From positions 62,001 to 126,000 of the forward strand of contig NZ_FXXQ01000004.1 in assembly GCF_900184815.1 (NCBI RefSeq): a DNA stretch of 64,000 nucleotides, read 5' to 3'. Shown here piece after piece: positions 17,152-26,538 of the stretch; the first letter of the stretch is position 1; every line of letters begins with the position of its first letter. Source of the DNA: Boseongicola aestuarii (GTDB taxonomy: Bacteria > Pseudomonadota > Alphaproteobacteria > Rhodobacterales > Rhodobacteraceae). The notes below the pieces were generated by a model that searched no databases, was not told the DNA's origin, and saw nothing but the letters and a program-made list of their open reading frames with translations. The position numbers and the translations under genes are program-made.

Positions 17152-18474
17152 ATGATTTCGACGCACCCGAACGCCAAGGCCGCACCCTTGCGATACCGAC
17201 TTGCCATGGCGCTGTATCAGGCGGCGTGGGTGGTCGCTTTGCCACTGGTCTGGAGGTATTTTCTCAGACGCGCCGCAGGTGATCCGGGCTATGGGGATCA
17301 TCTGGATGAACGCAAAGGCATTTTGCCCGCTACGTCAGCAGATGTCTGGATTCATGCGGTATCGCTGGGAGAATTTCGCTCGGCCTTGCCAGTTATCGAA
17401 GGGTTGCTTGCCAATGGACTACGCCTGGTTATCACCCATGCGACGCCAGCGGGACGTCGAGCATCTCATGTAGCGCTTGGAGAACCAATCGCGCGCGGAC
17501 AGGTGATCGTTTGTTATGCGCCGGTGGACCGGGTGCGATACTGGGAGCGCTTTTTCGCGACGACGAAGCCCGCCGTCGGGTTGGTTTTCGAGATGGAGTT
17601 CTGGCCTGCAATGACCGAAGCCGCCGCGCGTGCGGGTTTGCCGCTTTGGTTCGTCAACGCACAAATTCCTGAGAAAAGCTTTCCGCGTGCGCACCTGGTG
17701 TTTCGACTCCTTGGCGCGCATCCGGTGTCACGATCCGCTGGTGTTCTGGCAAAGTCCACGCGCATGGCGGACCGGTTTCGCGCCCTGTCCGCGCCGGTGG
17801 TTGACGTTGCTGGCGAGACACGATTTGACATCGCACCACCCCAAAATCACGTCGCTGCGGGCGCACGCCTGAAAGCGTCGCTTGGTCAACGGTCGGTTTA
17901 TGCCTTTGCAAGTGTCGTCGAGGGGGAGGAACAAACATATCTTGAAGCGTGCAAGACGCTTGCCAAAGCCGATCCGAAACCCCTGATCATATGGGTCCCC
18001 CGCGCGCCGGAGGTCTTCGACCGGACGGCACAAGACATTGAGAAGGCAGGATTGCGCCTAAAGCGGCGTACCAGGGTGCTCGATAAAGGGCTTGGCGTCA
18101 CCGCCTCGCTTGACGATACGGATGTGTTGCTGGGGGATTCGTTCGGGGAGATGTTCTTTTATCTGACGGTTGCGGACGTCGTCAGCGTCGGGGGCGGGTT
18201 TGTCGAAAAGGGAGCGCACAACGTGATTGAACCCTTGGCGCTGGGCAAGCCGGTGATCGTCGGGCCTCATATCTGGACCATTGAATTTCCCGGACGGGAG
18301 GCGCGGGACGCAGGTGTGCTGACGGTCTGCGAAAACCCCGATACACTGGCGGAAATGCTTGAGGACGCGCGCGGTGGTTCTGCGATGGCGGCACAGGATT
18401 TCCACAAGGCGAACCTTGGCGCGTCAAACAGGATCCTTGAGCATGTGGAACGAGAAATGGAGCGAAACGCATGA
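17152..18474 (+). CDS. Kdo-transferase-like glycosyltransferase (WaaA/KdtA family) in a nonulosonate cluster
   Basis: A 440-residue GT-B enzyme of the WaaA family: an N-terminal hydrophobic helix, the acceptor-side I-H-A-V-S-L-G-E-F with the conserved Glu, F-E-M-E-F-W-P, and the C-terminal nucleotide-sugar region G-G-G-F-V-E-K-G-A-H-N-V-I-E-P ending G-P-H. WaaA transfers Kdo from CMP-Kdo to lipid A. This copy is diverged and lies between neuB and neuA, ending in an ATGA overlap with neuA, so its donor might be a CMP-nonulosonate. A second waaA at 52107 is dead. Donor assignment is inference. Confidence 0.85.
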   Translation: MISTHPNAKAAPLRYRLAMALYQAAWVVALPLVWRYFLRRAAGDPGYGDHLDERKGILPATSADVWIHAVSLGEFRSALPVIEGLLANGLRLVITHATPAGRRASHVALGEPIARGQVIVCYAPVDRVRYWERFFATTKPAVGLVFEMEFWPAMTEAAARAGLPLWFVNAQIPEKSFPRAHLVFRLLGAHPVSRSAGVLAKSTRMADRFRALSAPVVDVAGETRFDIAPPQNHVAAGARLKASLGQRSVYAFASVVEGEEQTYLEACKTLAKADPKPLIIWVPRAPEVFDRTAQDIEKAGLRLKRRTRVLDKGLGVTASLDDTDVLLGDSFGEMFFYLTVADVVSVGGGFVEKGAHNVIEPLALGKPVIVGPHIWTIEFPGREARDAGVLTVCENPDTLAEMLEDARGGSAMAAQDFHKANLGASNRILEHVEREMERNA

Positions 18475-19148
18475 GCAGGTTTGTAGCGGTCGTTCCTGCG
18501 CGGGCAGGCTCGAAGGGCGCTTTGGGCAAGAACACGCGGAACTTTGCAGGCGTTCCGCTATGGCGTCGCGCAGCCGAACAAGGGCTTTCAGCAGGGGCCG
18601 ACCAGGTTGTTGTCACCACCGATATCAAATCAGTGATCGCGGGCGAGTTTCCATCGGGCATTCGCATCGTTGCACGACCGGACGCGCTTGGAGGAGATAG
18701 CGTGCCGATGGCGCCTGTCTTGATGCACGCGCTGGATGATCCATCGCTTGCAGGTGCAACGATTGTCTTGCTGCAGCCGACATCACCCTTGCGAAGTGAT
18801 GCGGATATTCGTGCCGGAATTGCCCTTTATGACACGGGTGCTTTCGATCTTGTCCTCAGTGCGACCGAGACCGACCGTGGTATCTTGAAGTTCGGCACTC
18901 GCGAAGGGGATCGTTTCGCGCCACTTCGGCAAGCCGAGCATTGCTTTTCAAATCGTCAGTCCCTCCCGCCAGTCTGGAAGCCCAACGGCGCGGTTTATGT
19001 GTTTGGACGTGACTGGTTTTTGAGAAATGGCGGTTTTGTGAGCGATCGGATCGGAATGATAGAATTGCCGCTTGAGCGGTCGCATGACATTGATACCGAT
19101 GCCGATTTTGAGCGCACTGAAGCGGCTTTCCTGACGCTGAACAGTTAA
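18471..19148 (+). CDS. neuA: Acylneuraminate cytidylyltransferase (NeuA-like)
   Basis: A 225-residue CMP-sugar synthetase. The N-terminus V-A-V-V-P-A-R-A-G-S-K-G and the L-Q-P-T-S-P-L-R segment are diagnostic for NeuA/PseF/LegF, and the C-terminal D-I-D-T-D-x-D-F-E motif supplies metal ligands. It activates the NeuB product with CTP for transfer. It overlaps the upstream Kdo-transferase-like gene by 4 bases, and its stop overlaps the stop of the convergent rhomboid gene by 4 bases. Confidence 0.9.
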   Translation: MSRFVAVVPARAGSKGALGKNTRNFAGVPLWRRAAEQGLSAGADQVVVTTDIKSVIAGEFPSGIRIVARPDALGGDSVPMAPVLMHALDDPSLAGATIVLLQPTSPLRSDADIRAGIALYDTGAFDLVLSATETDRGILKFGTREGDRFAPLRQAEHCFSNRQSLPPVWKPNGAVYVFGRDWFLRNGGFVSDRIGMIELPLERSHDIDTDADFERTEAAFLTLNS

Positions 19149-19819
19149 TCGACAAGACCGTCGATGTCACGGCTGCGCGGATCGACCAAGAGGGCGGCAA
19201 CCCATCCCGCAACAAAGCCGCCGAGATGAGCTTCCCACGCCAGAAGCCGGTCCATCGCGAAATACAGAACGACATTCAGCGTGATCAAGAAACCAATCGC
19301 GCGCAGAACCGGCCACATCTTTGCGCGGAATGTGAAACGGTCAACATATTCCCAGGCAAGAATTGCGCCCACCAGACCAAAGAGCGCCCCGGACGCGCCG
19401 ACCATCGGGCGATAGCTGTCGCTGAGTATTGCAAAGCCGACCGCTCCACCGAGGATGGAAAACCCAAAAATGAAGGCACCCTTCCAAAGCCCAACCCGAT
19501 CAAGAACGAGAGGGGCAATCGAAGCCAGTGTAACCATGTTCACGACCAAGTGGACCCAGCCGCTATGCAGAAAGCCATAGGTGAAAAACATCAGCCATGG
19601 CTGCGCGGCATAGTTCGGCTCCCAGTCGTTAAGTACTCCGGGCCAGAAACCCGCGAATTCATAGACCGTCAGCCGGAAACGAGGGATGTCGATCAGCCTG
19701 AGATCCCCCGCGATCAAAACGGCCTCGACGGCGGCATACAGGCCGATCAGCACGAAGACGGATTTGTAGACCTTCGGCTTGAACTTTTCCGCGCTTGGTT
19801 CGTCGGGGTTGTTGGTCAC
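19145..19819 (-). CDS. Rhomboid family intramembrane serine protease
   Basis: A 224-residue polytopic membrane protein with about six helices. The catalytic dyad is visible: Ser in M-V-G-A-S-G-A-L-F-G and His in E-A-H-L-G-G-F-V-A-G-W, with the His/Asn-bearing H-L-V-V-N-M helix earlier. Rhomboids cleave transmembrane segments within the bilayer. It lies just downstream of the export barrel gene on the same strand, so it may be co-transcribed with the polysaccharide export genes. Substrate unknown. Confidence 0.93.
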   Translation of the reverse strand: MTNNPDEPSAEKFKPKVYKSVFVLIGLYAAVEAVLIAGDLRLIDIPRFRLTVYEFAGFWPGVLNDWEPNYAAQPWLMFFTYGFLHSGWVHLVVNMVTLASIAPLVLDRVGLWKGAFIFGFSILGGAVGFAILSDSYRPMVGASGALFGLVGAILAWEYVDRFTFRAKMWPVLRAIGFLITLNVVLYFAMDRLLAWEAHLGGFVAGWVAALLVDPRSRDIDGLVD

Positions 19820-19840
19820 AACATATCCCGTCGGTATCGA

Positions 19841-21223
19841 TTAAAAACCAAACGAGAAATCGCGACCAACGTTCAAGAACAGGGTGTTTGACGTGCGCTT
19901 GTCGGCTCCGTCTTCAGTGATCCGAACGTGTCGCAATCCTGCGTTCAATGCCCAGTCTTCATTCAAATCACGGGTATATCGGATTCCGGCGGCGGTGCGT
20001 TCGTCACCATCTTCTTCGCCAAATTGAGCGGCCGAGCCATAAGAAAAATCAGCACTCCAGGACGAGATCGAATTGATTGGGGCCTCAAACCCCAATCCGG
20101 CAGAGGTATTGAGGAAGGCGTCACCATCGCTGGTCGACGGACTTTGAACGAGGTTCGCGGTCAATGTCCCGCCCGCAGCCTCTCGCGTGTAGCCAAGCTG
20201 TGTCGTGAATTCCAAATCCTCGTCTTCTTGGTCCACGACACCAAGCGACAAGGTTAGGCCGCCGGTTGGCAGGTCAAAACTACGCGTAACGCTTGCGCTT
20301 GTGCGTCGACCGCTGTTGTCGATGCGGCTGGAAAGCGACGCGGCTAGTGTTCCATCGGGGCGCGGTTGAAGCACGCCAAAACTGAGGCCGAGACCGTCAC
20401 TTTCGTTCGTCACGGTGCTCCCATTCAGCGTCTCTGCCGAGTCGATTGAAATATCCGCTGACAGCTCAAGCCCCGTGCGGGTTTGCGTGGTTACGCCGGT
20501 TCCTATTGACTGCGAAGTCCGGGAGGTGTCGACAAGATCATCGATTTCAGTCTTGACGTAGTTTGTGGTCAGGCGCGCCGTGGTTGCCGGATTGATACTG
20601 AAACGCGCAGTTGCACTGATGCGGCGGGAGTCGCTGTCCTTCAGGTCTGGATCAGATGCATCGACATAGGAATTCGAAGTCAGACCGAATGAAAGATCAA
20701 CGCCGAATGGCGCATCAATGCCGGTTGAGAAGTCTGCGGACAGTCGTGTGAGCTGGCGGGTACCCCCCTCGACGATCAAAGCGTCAGGGTCGAATACACC
20801 GTCCACGAAAAAGCCAAATACATCGTCATCAAGGTCTGCTTCGTCGTAACGCGCGGACAAGGAAAGCCGCGAGTTGGCCCCGTCGCGTGCATAAGACAGG
20901 GCGATGTTGGAGCGTCGTATATCCAAGGCATCGGCTTCGGTGCTTGCACCGCCATCGTCGCCTTCAATACCGGCCCCAAGGCTGAAGCGAAACCTGTCGA
21001 CTCTTGTCTCGCTGGTAACCGAGAAACCCAAGTTCGTCACAGATGTCAGCGTGGTCCCGTCGGGTACCGTTACCAGATCGGGGTTGTCGCTGACTTCAAG
21101 TCCTGTTGAGAACGAAAGGTTTCCGCGGATGCCTGTCCCGTCCTGCGCAAGGACGGGCGAGGCGATCATAGCCGCGAGCGCAAGGGCAGCAGTTTTTAGT
21201 TGTCCCGGTCGCGTTTTTTTCAT
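19841..21223 (-). CDS. Outer-membrane beta-barrel protein of the polysaccharide export locus
   Basis: A 460-residue protein with a clear signal peptide (cleavage after V-L-A). The body consists of alternating polar/hydrophobic strands with frequent R-x-S-x-S-x-x-x and D-N-S turns, and the chain ends in an aromatic residue (F-S-F-G-F), the usual outer-membrane barrel end. It is predicted to sit in the outer membrane. Six bases separate it from the Wza-like gene. It resembles the barrel proteins found in PEP-CTERM/EPS-type loci, but its exact role is not established. Confidence 0.8.
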   Translation of the reverse strand: MKKTRPGQLKTAALALAAMIASPVLAQDGTGIRGNLSFSTGLEVSDNPDLVTVPDGTTLTSVTNLGFSVTSETRVDRFRFSLGAGIEGDDGGASTEADALDIRRSNIALSYARDGANSRLSLSARYDEADLDDDVFGFFVDGVFDPDALIVEGGTRQLTRLSADFSTGIDAPFGVDLSFGLTSNSYVDASDPDLKDSDSRRISATARFSINPATTARLTTNYVKTEIDDLVDTSRTSQSIGTGVTTQTRTGLELSADISIDSAETLNGSTVTNESDGLGLSFGVLQPRPDGTLAASLSSRIDNSGRRTSASVTRSFDLPTGGLTLSLGVVDQEDEDLEFTTQLGYTREAAGGTLTANLVQSPSTSDGDAFLNTSAGLGFEAPINSISSWSADFSYGSAAQFGEEDGDERTAAGIRYTRDLNEDWALNAGLRHVRITEDGADKRTSNTLFLNVGRDFSFGF

Positions 21224-21228
21224 GTTTA

Positions 21229-21834
21229 CTACTCGAAGAGGCGTCTCTCGGGCACAATGATAACATCACCGTCAGCAAGAACAATGTCTGATCCGACCGA
21301 AGCGCCATTTGCAATGGCGTTATAATTGATGCGAGACACCGTTTGTTCACCGGTTCTCGGGTTCGAGCGACGCAGAAGGATGCGCTTTGTTGCTGCGAAA
21401 CGTGTGAAGCCGCCCGACGTTGACAGAGCCTGCAAGACAGTCGTGCCACGCTCGATACGCTTTTGGCCGGGTGCACCGATCTCGCCCAACATGAAGATGT
21501 CGATGGTCGGTCCAACCTGTGGTCCTTGAGATTCAACGAGTGGGCGCAGAGCCTGAACAGTAACGAAAACCGTCGGAGTCGCTGCAAAATTCGAAGCGAT
21601 GCCGGCTGCAATGCTGCCCGCAACGGCATCGGGTGACCGCCCGCCAGCCTGAACGCTTCCTGCAAATGGGAAGGTAATCGTTCCGTTTGGAAGAACCAGC
21701 AAAGACCGGTTCAGGGACGGATCTTCCAGAACCTCGACAGCAAGCGTGTCGCCGCTGCGGATATTGTATTCGCTTTGCGCATAAGCGACAGTTGCCGCCA
21801 TGAACGCTATGATAGCCAAAACCAGAGTTTTCAT
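21229..21834 (-). CDS. Polysaccharide export protein (Wza/PES family)
   Basis: A 201-residue secreted protein: signal peptide ending A-Y-A, then the PES domain (Y-N-I-R-S-G-D-T-L-A-V-E-V) and a SLBB domain (I-F-M-L-G-E-I-G-A-P-G). It is shorter than Wza and lacks a lipobox, matching the export proteins of XrtA/PEP-CTERM-type clusters. ATG 21834 is preferred because GGGGGTG lies at proper distance upstream. It likely forms the periplasmic/outer-membrane channel part with the adjacent barrel protein. Confidence 0.9.
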   Translation of the reverse strand: MKTLVLAIIAFMAATVAYAQSEYNIRSGDTLAVEVLEDPSLNRSLLVLPNGTITFPFAGSVQAGGRSPDAVAGSIAAGIASNFAATPTVFVTVQALRPLVESQGPQVGPTIDIFMLGEIGAPGQKRIERGTTVLQALSTSGGFTRFAATKRILLRRSNPRTGEQTVSRINYNAIANGASVGSDIVLADGDVIIVPERRLFE

Positions 21835-21955
21835 CGTATTCACCCCCAAAAAAACTTCGTCCCGACGACTATGGGACTCTTTACCTTACTGTCAAAGCGT
21901 CAAATCAAGGTCGATCCCATCCCTTAACGCGTTGTGTTCAAAGGGCTACATGCCC

Positions 21956-24403
21956 CTATTGCTCCAAAACCGTCGATGATGACAGCCGCTCTAGTGCGGA
22001 TTGAGCGAGTTCCATCTGCGGTCTGGGATCATCTTCGCCTGCAAGTTCAAGGGCACGTTGATAAGCCAACACCGCGTCATCGGACCTTCCTACCGCTTCG
22101 AATGCGGCCGCAAGATGGTACTGGACGATCGGATCATTCGCCAAAGCCCTTGCCGCCGGTTCGAGGTATTCAATGGCCTCTTCCGACTGTCCGCGACGAT
22201 GCAGAATCCAGCCATACGTGTCTTGGAACGGCGGCACTTCAGTCCCGCGGAGGCGGCGCGCAATCGCAAAGGCGCGCTCCAGACTTTCTTCGTCTGTCTT
22301 GTACGTCGCAAGCAGGCTGGCGAGGTTGTTGGCGACGACCAGAATGCCGGAATTCTTCTCGTACATGTCCGAATAGATCTGGATTGCGCCATCGATATCG
22401 TTCGCTCGCTCAAGGAACGTAGCCTTCGCCCAAAGAAGATTTGGTGCGTCTGGATTCGCTGCGAGGGCATTTTCCAGGGTCTCGCTTGCGGCTTCGAGGC
22501 GTCCTTGGGAACTCTGAGCCCGGATCAACTGGATCCAGGCATTTTCGAAGGTTGGCTCGGCGTCGGTAATGCTTGAAAAGGTGACTTCGGCCTCTTCATA
22601 GTCCCGCAAAGCGAGTTGCGTGCCGCCAAGTACCATCTTGAGGCGGGGATTTTCCGGCTGCGACGATACGATTTCGTTGGCTATTTCAAGTGCCTCATCG
22701 CGCTCTCCGGAGCGCAAGCGCTCACGTAGTAGAGCTACCTGTGCCGCGACGCCGGCGTCGGAGCCGCGTGCGATCTCTTCAAGAGCTGCCAACGCCTGCT
22801 CGCGACCATCGCGGCGAGACAAGATCTGAAGGCGAAGAGAATCCGCCAATCCATTTGCGCGATCATTGCCGGTTCTTCTCAGCGTTGATTCAACCTGCAA
22901 CGCTCGCGGCCAGTCTTGCATACGCAGGTAGACTTCGCCGAGCGTCTGAAGGAGCGAGATATCCGACGGCGCCGTACGTAACGAGCGCACAAGGGCGTCT
23001 TCGGCGGGGCGCAGGCGCTCGGCGGCAATGAGTGTTCGCACAAACCGCAGCGTTTCCTGTGGCGCGTAATTCGATGCCTCGGCAGCCAGCGACAACATGT
23101 CTTGCGCCAGTTCCGTTTCGCCTGCGCGGCGATGTGCCTGAGCCATCAATGTCATCGCCTCGAAATCCTGTGGATCCTGATCAAGCGCGCGTCTGAGTTT
23201 ATTGATTGCGTCGTTGGCCTTGTCTCTATCAATCAACCAACCCGCACTAAGCTTCAATGCGGCCGCCTTCGAAGGATCGTCCGCAAGAACCTCTTCAACA
23301 AGTTGACGTGCGCCCACTTCATTGCCGTCGGCAATCAGCATCCGGGCGAGGGTGACCTTGAAATCGTTAGTCTGATCGTCGTCCGGGCTTGCCTCATCAA
23401 CGATAGATTGCATCTCGGCGATGGCGGCGACGCGGTCACCGGAGTCAAACAGAACGCCGGAGCGCAAAGCGCGCAGCACCGCGTTTCCGGAATAACGCTC
23501 GATCGAGTCGTCAATCTCGGCAAGGGCGGCTTCGCTTCCACGCACTTCGCGAATGAAGCTGATCAACGCGATTTGCAGATCTAGGCTGTTTTCGGCCTCG
23601 GCGATCTGTTCGCGCAGAAAGTCTTCTGCTGTCTCAGGTCGCCCAAGCGCAGTCAGCAAGCGGACAAGGGAACCCTTTGTCGCCGCGTCGTCCGGGAAGG
23701 CCGCAACCGTGGCGCGCAAATGATTTTCAAGTGTATCAAAATCCTCCAGCTGCGCGAGGACCGAAGACTTCAGTCCGTAAAAGAATTGCGAGTCAGGTCT
23801 GAGCGTAATTGCGCGGTCGATATACTGGATGGTGTCGTCAATTCGATCCTGGCGCGACAGTCCCTCGATGACGATGCGAAGAAGCGTGACGTCCTCGGGG
23901 TTCGTGTCGATGAGTGCGATGGCGTCGGTCGTCAACGCCTCCATTTTCTGATCGTCTTCAGCAACTGCGGCAGCACGGAACTCCAGCACAAGCTCAATGA
24001 CATCGACGCCTTCGATGCGTTCGCTTGCGTCCAGGAGGGGCGCCGCATGCCGCGCAACTTCATCCCAGTTCTGAGCCTCGATCGCCATTTGCGACAGCGC
24101 CATGCGAGCTTCGAGGTCATTCGGGCTTTGTTCTGCAATGCGCAGGTAATTCGCATAGGCATCGCTGAAATTCCCGCGCTCGCGTACGGTTTCAGCATAG
24201 AGGCGTCGGCCCTCCACATGAAATTCGTCCAGTGACAGGACGTTTCTCAGTTCGACTAGCGCACGCTCAACGTCGCCGGCGGCAATCAGTTCGAGGCTAT
24301 TTGTATAATGGCCTTCTGCACGTTCTTCGGCACTGTCACACGCAGCCAGCAGCACCATTGCTGTGCCCAAAGCAAGGCCACGAGAAAAGGTTGAGAAACG
24401 CAT
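21956..24403 (-). CDS. Large TPR-repeat lipoprotein of the polysaccharide locus (PrsT-like)
   Basis: An 815-residue lipoprotein (lipobox L-L-A-A-C, Cys22) made of about 20 TPR-like helical repeats (Y-x-x-A-x-x-x-x-P-x-x-x-x-A spacing throughout). Length and architecture match the TPR lipoprotein PrsT of PEP-CTERM/exosortase-associated EPS loci. It probably acts as a scaffold for polymer synthesis and export at the envelope. ATG 24403 is preceded by AAGGAGT; the extension to 24457 lacks support. Acidic composition overall. Confidence 0.82.
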   Translation of the reverse strand: MRFSTFSRGLALGTAMVLLAACDSAEERAEGHYTNSLELIAAGDVERALVELRNVLSLDEFHVEGRRLYAETVRERGNFSDAYANYLRIAEQSPNDLEARMALSQMAIEAQNWDEVARHAAPLLDASERIEGVDVIELVLEFRAAAVAEDDQKMEALTTDAIALIDTNPEDVTLLRIVIEGLSRQDRIDDTIQYIDRAITLRPDSQFFYGLKSSVLAQLEDFDTLENHLRATVAAFPDDAATKGSLVRLLTALGRPETAEDFLREQIAEAENSLDLQIALISFIREVRGSEAALAEIDDSIERYSGNAVLRALRSGVLFDSGDRVAAIAEMQSIVDEASPDDDQTNDFKVTLARMLIADGNEVGARQLVEEVLADDPSKAAALKLSAGWLIDRDKANDAINKLRRALDQDPQDFEAMTLMAQAHRRAGETELAQDMLSLAAEASNYAPQETLRFVRTLIAAERLRPAEDALVRSLRTAPSDISLLQTLGEVYLRMQDWPRALQVESTLRRTGNDRANGLADSLRLQILSRRDGREQALAALEEIARGSDAGVAAQVALLRERLRSGERDEALEIANEIVSSQPENPRLKMVLGGTQLALRDYEEAEVTFSSITDAEPTFENAWIQLIRAQSSQGRLEAASETLENALAANPDAPNLLWAKATFLERANDIDGAIQIYSDMYEKNSGILVVANNLASLLATYKTDEESLERAFAIARRLRGTEVPPFQDTYGWILHRRGQSEEAIEYLEPAARALANDPIVQYHLAAAFEAVGRSDDAVLAYQRALELAGEDDPRPQMELAQSALERLSSSTVLEQ

Positions 24404-24499
24404 AAAGGACTCCTTGGCACAATTTGGAGCGACACTAACAAACACACACAGACGCAACTAGCCCAGCAAGCCCACTGTTGCGTGATTAATTCGACATCT

Positions 24500-25189
24500 T
24501 TAAATACCGGTTCCCCTAATCACGACGCTCATCGTTTTTGCAAGGATTTTGAGATCCTGCCAAGCCGACAGGCTCAGATCATAGGAATCGTCGTAGTAGG
24601 CCCGGTCTGCAAACTCGGTCTGGTTCCGTTTTGAAACCTGCCAAAGACCCGTCATCCCCGGGCGCAGACTGTAGTAGCTTCGGCCCGGATACAAAGCCTG
24701 CTGACTAGGCAACATCGGGCGCGGCCCAACCAGCGACATATCGCCAATCAATACGTTGATGATCTGCGGCATCTCATCGATGGACGTACGGCGCAGAGCG
24801 CGACCGATCCGGGTGCAGCGGGGATCATTCTCCAACTTCTGCTTTGTATCCCATTCGCTGCGCGCACTCGGGCTGCGCGACAGATGGGTTTCAAGCAGGA
24901 CCTCGGCATCGGGAACCATTGTCCGGAATTTCCAGATCGTAAAGCGGCGTCCGTCTCGGCCGACACGTTCCTGGCGAAAGATCGGCGAGTGCCCGTCCGA
25001 AGCAATCGCCACAGCAATCAGAGCGAGAAACGGCGCGACAAAAGGAAGGGAAATCAGAACGAGCGTGATATCGACTACTCGTTTGAGGCCGGACCGATAA
25101 ATTCCTCTGGCTTTGACTGACCCAGAAATCGGCAGAGCATCAACGTTTGCAGCAGTTGGATTTACAACATTCGTCACGTGTACTGTCAT
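24500..25189 (-). CDS. Polyprenyl-phosphate sugar transferase (priming glycosyltransferase)
   Basis: A 229-residue WbaP/ExoY-type enzyme with one N-terminal membrane helix (V-D-I-T-L-V-L-I-S-L-P-F) and the catalytic domain motifs K-F-R-T-M, L-R-R-T-S-I-D-E-M-P-Q, D-M-S-L-V-G-P-R-P and R-P-G-M-T-G-L-W-Q. It transfers a sugar-1-phosphate from a UDP-sugar to undecaprenyl phosphate, starting repeat-unit synthesis. It is the first gene of the minus-strand export genes; a 494-base intergenic region separates it from the divergent ATPase/Wzz/kinase operon. Confidence 0.94.
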   Translation of the reverse strand: MTVHVTNVVNPTAANVDALPISGSVKARGIYRSGLKRVVDITLVLISLPFVAPFLALIAVAIASDGHSPIFRQERVGRDGRRFTIWKFRTMVPDAEVLLETHLSRSPSARSEWDTKQKLENDPRCTRIGRALRRTSIDEMPQIINVLIGDMSLVGPRPMLPSQQALYPGRSYYSLRPGMTGLWQVSKRNQTEFADRAYYDDSYDLSLSAWQDLKILAKTMSVVIRGTGI

Positions 25190-25683
25190 ACTTTTTACCG
25201 AATTACCTTCGGCCCCCTAAAACTCAATGGACTCAAACACAAACCGATCATCCGCAGCACTGAACGGCGAGCCCTGTTTCGTGTTAACATTTAGCGCTTC
25301 ACATTGAAAGAATTCCGTTAGAAATGGCCTCCCGGATGCGGACTGCGACAGGGTAAACATCCGCAAAAATGGAATTTTATCGTGGTTAACCGCGAAAAAG
25401 TGCCTTCTCCTCGCCATCTTTTGGCCGCATTCATTTTGCAGCGCTGGAAGCGTTTAACAACGATTTGGTAAGCTAATGATTAAAAACTGCACGAATTGTC
25501 TACAAATCGTCGACGATCCATTAACTGTCGATATGCGAGTTTTCCCTATGATTCGGGAACGACTCCCGCATTAGGGGGCGAATTTGCAGAAATGTCGTGG
25601 CGGCGACATTATATAGCCTTTAAGTCTAGTTAACCCATCCGGCGACTTGATCGGGACCGAAAACCTTTAGTAGTAGCGAGACG
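25190..25683. other. Long divergent intergenic region of the polysaccharide locus
   Basis: A 494-base non-coding, AT-richer stretch between the sugar transferase (minus) and the ATPase operon (plus). No gene is supported: a 66-codon minus frame at 25217-25417 has no recognisable product. The stretch has several TTAAC/GTTAA-rich tracts and one strong inverted repeat (25591-25610). It presumably holds both divergent promoters and regulator sites. Confidence 0.6.
25591..25610. promoter_or_regulatory. Inverted repeat upstream of the ATPase/Wzz/BY-kinase operon
   Basis: A perfect 7-base inverted repeat AATGTCG (25591-25597), 6-base spacer TGGCGG, CGACATT (25604-25610), 73 bases before the start codon at 25684. 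It could be a regulator-binding dyad or a leader hairpin. The repeat is seen directly; its binder is unknown. Confidence 0.4.
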
Positions 25684-26538
25684 ATGACGAGTAACGACCT
25701 TTACGTTGAGTATTTCGGATTTACCGAGCGACCGTTTACGCTGTTGCCCGATCCAGATTTCCTTTTCTGGTCGCGCGCGCACCGACGCGCGTTTTCCGTG
25801 CTTGAATTTGGTGTCATCACGCGCGCTCCAATAACAGTTGTAACCGGCGAAGTCGGGGCGGGGAAAACCACTCTTATTCAAAAACTCCTTCAGGCATTGG
25901 ACGATGATATTACGCTGGGCTTGATCTCGAATGCGCAGGGTGGCAGGGGCGAGCTATTGCAGTGGGTGCTGAACTCGCTTTCCATAGAAGCGGACCTGAA
26001 CGGTGCCTATGTTTCCATGTTCCAGCAGCTACAGGACTACGTCATCGAGGAATACGCGAGCGGGCGTCGCGTGGTTTTGCTGATTGATGAGGCTCAGAAC
26101 CTAAGCGTGGAAGGACTCGAAGAACTGCGTATGTTGACGAACATCAACTCTAACAAGGACGAGTTGTTGCAGCTAATCCTGGTTGGGCAACCCGAACTGC
26201 GTCAGATGATCATGCGCCCCGAGTTGCGTCAGTTCGCGCAGCGCGTGACGGCGACCTACCACATTGGCGCGTTGGACCGGGCTTCTGTCGCGGGATATGT
26301 GCAACACCGGCTCAATCACGTTGGTGGATCGGGAAACGAGTTTACTTCCGAAGCGATTGCGCTCATCCATGAGCACTCGCGCGGGATACCCAGATTGGTG
26401 AATAAATTGTGTGATTTTGCAATGGTTTATGCAGCGACGGAAGAACGACGTGTCGTCGATGGTGCCATCATCGAGGAAGTGCTGGAAGACGGGATTTTTC
26501 TGCCTGCGGTACATTTAGCAGGAGACGCAGCTGAATGA
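25684..26538 (+). CDS. ExeA-type AAA ATPase of the polysaccharide locus
   Basis: A 284-residue ATPase: N-terminal Y-F-G-F-T-E-R-P-F-T-L-L-P-D-P-D-F-L-F, Walker A G-E-V-G-A-G-K-T, Walker B/DEAQ box L-L-I-D-E-A-Q-N-L, and a C-terminal winged region with G-I-P-R-L-V-N-K-L-C-D. This is the XrtA-associated ATPase family, related to ExeA/GspA but without a peptidoglycan-binding domain. It begins an operon with the chain-length protein (ATGA overlap) and the BY-kinase. Its exact part in assembly is not known. Confidence 0.88.
   Translation: MTSNDLYVEYFGFTERPFTLLPDPDFLFWSRAHRRAFSVLEFGVITRAPITVVTGEVGAGKTTLIQKLLQALDDDITLGLISNAQGGRGELLQWVLNSLSIEADLNGAYVSMFQQLQDYVIEEYASGRRVVLLIDEAQNLSVEGLEELRMLTNINSNKDELLQLILVGQPELRQMIMRPELRQFAQRVTATYHIGALDRASVAGYVQHRLNHVGGSGNEFTSEAIALIHEHSRGIPRLVNKLCDFAMVYAATEERRVVDGAIIEEVLEDGIFLPAVHLAGDAAE

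Noticed and set aside
25217-25417. 66-codon minus-strand frame in the EPS intergenic region
   Set aside because: No family, no signal peptide and no convincing ribosome-binding site; treated as non-coding.
25684-26538. ExeA-like ATPase as part of a type II secretion system
   Set aside because: No gsp genes are near, the peptidoglycan-binding domain is missing, and the gene overlaps the Wzz-like gene of the polysaccharide locus.
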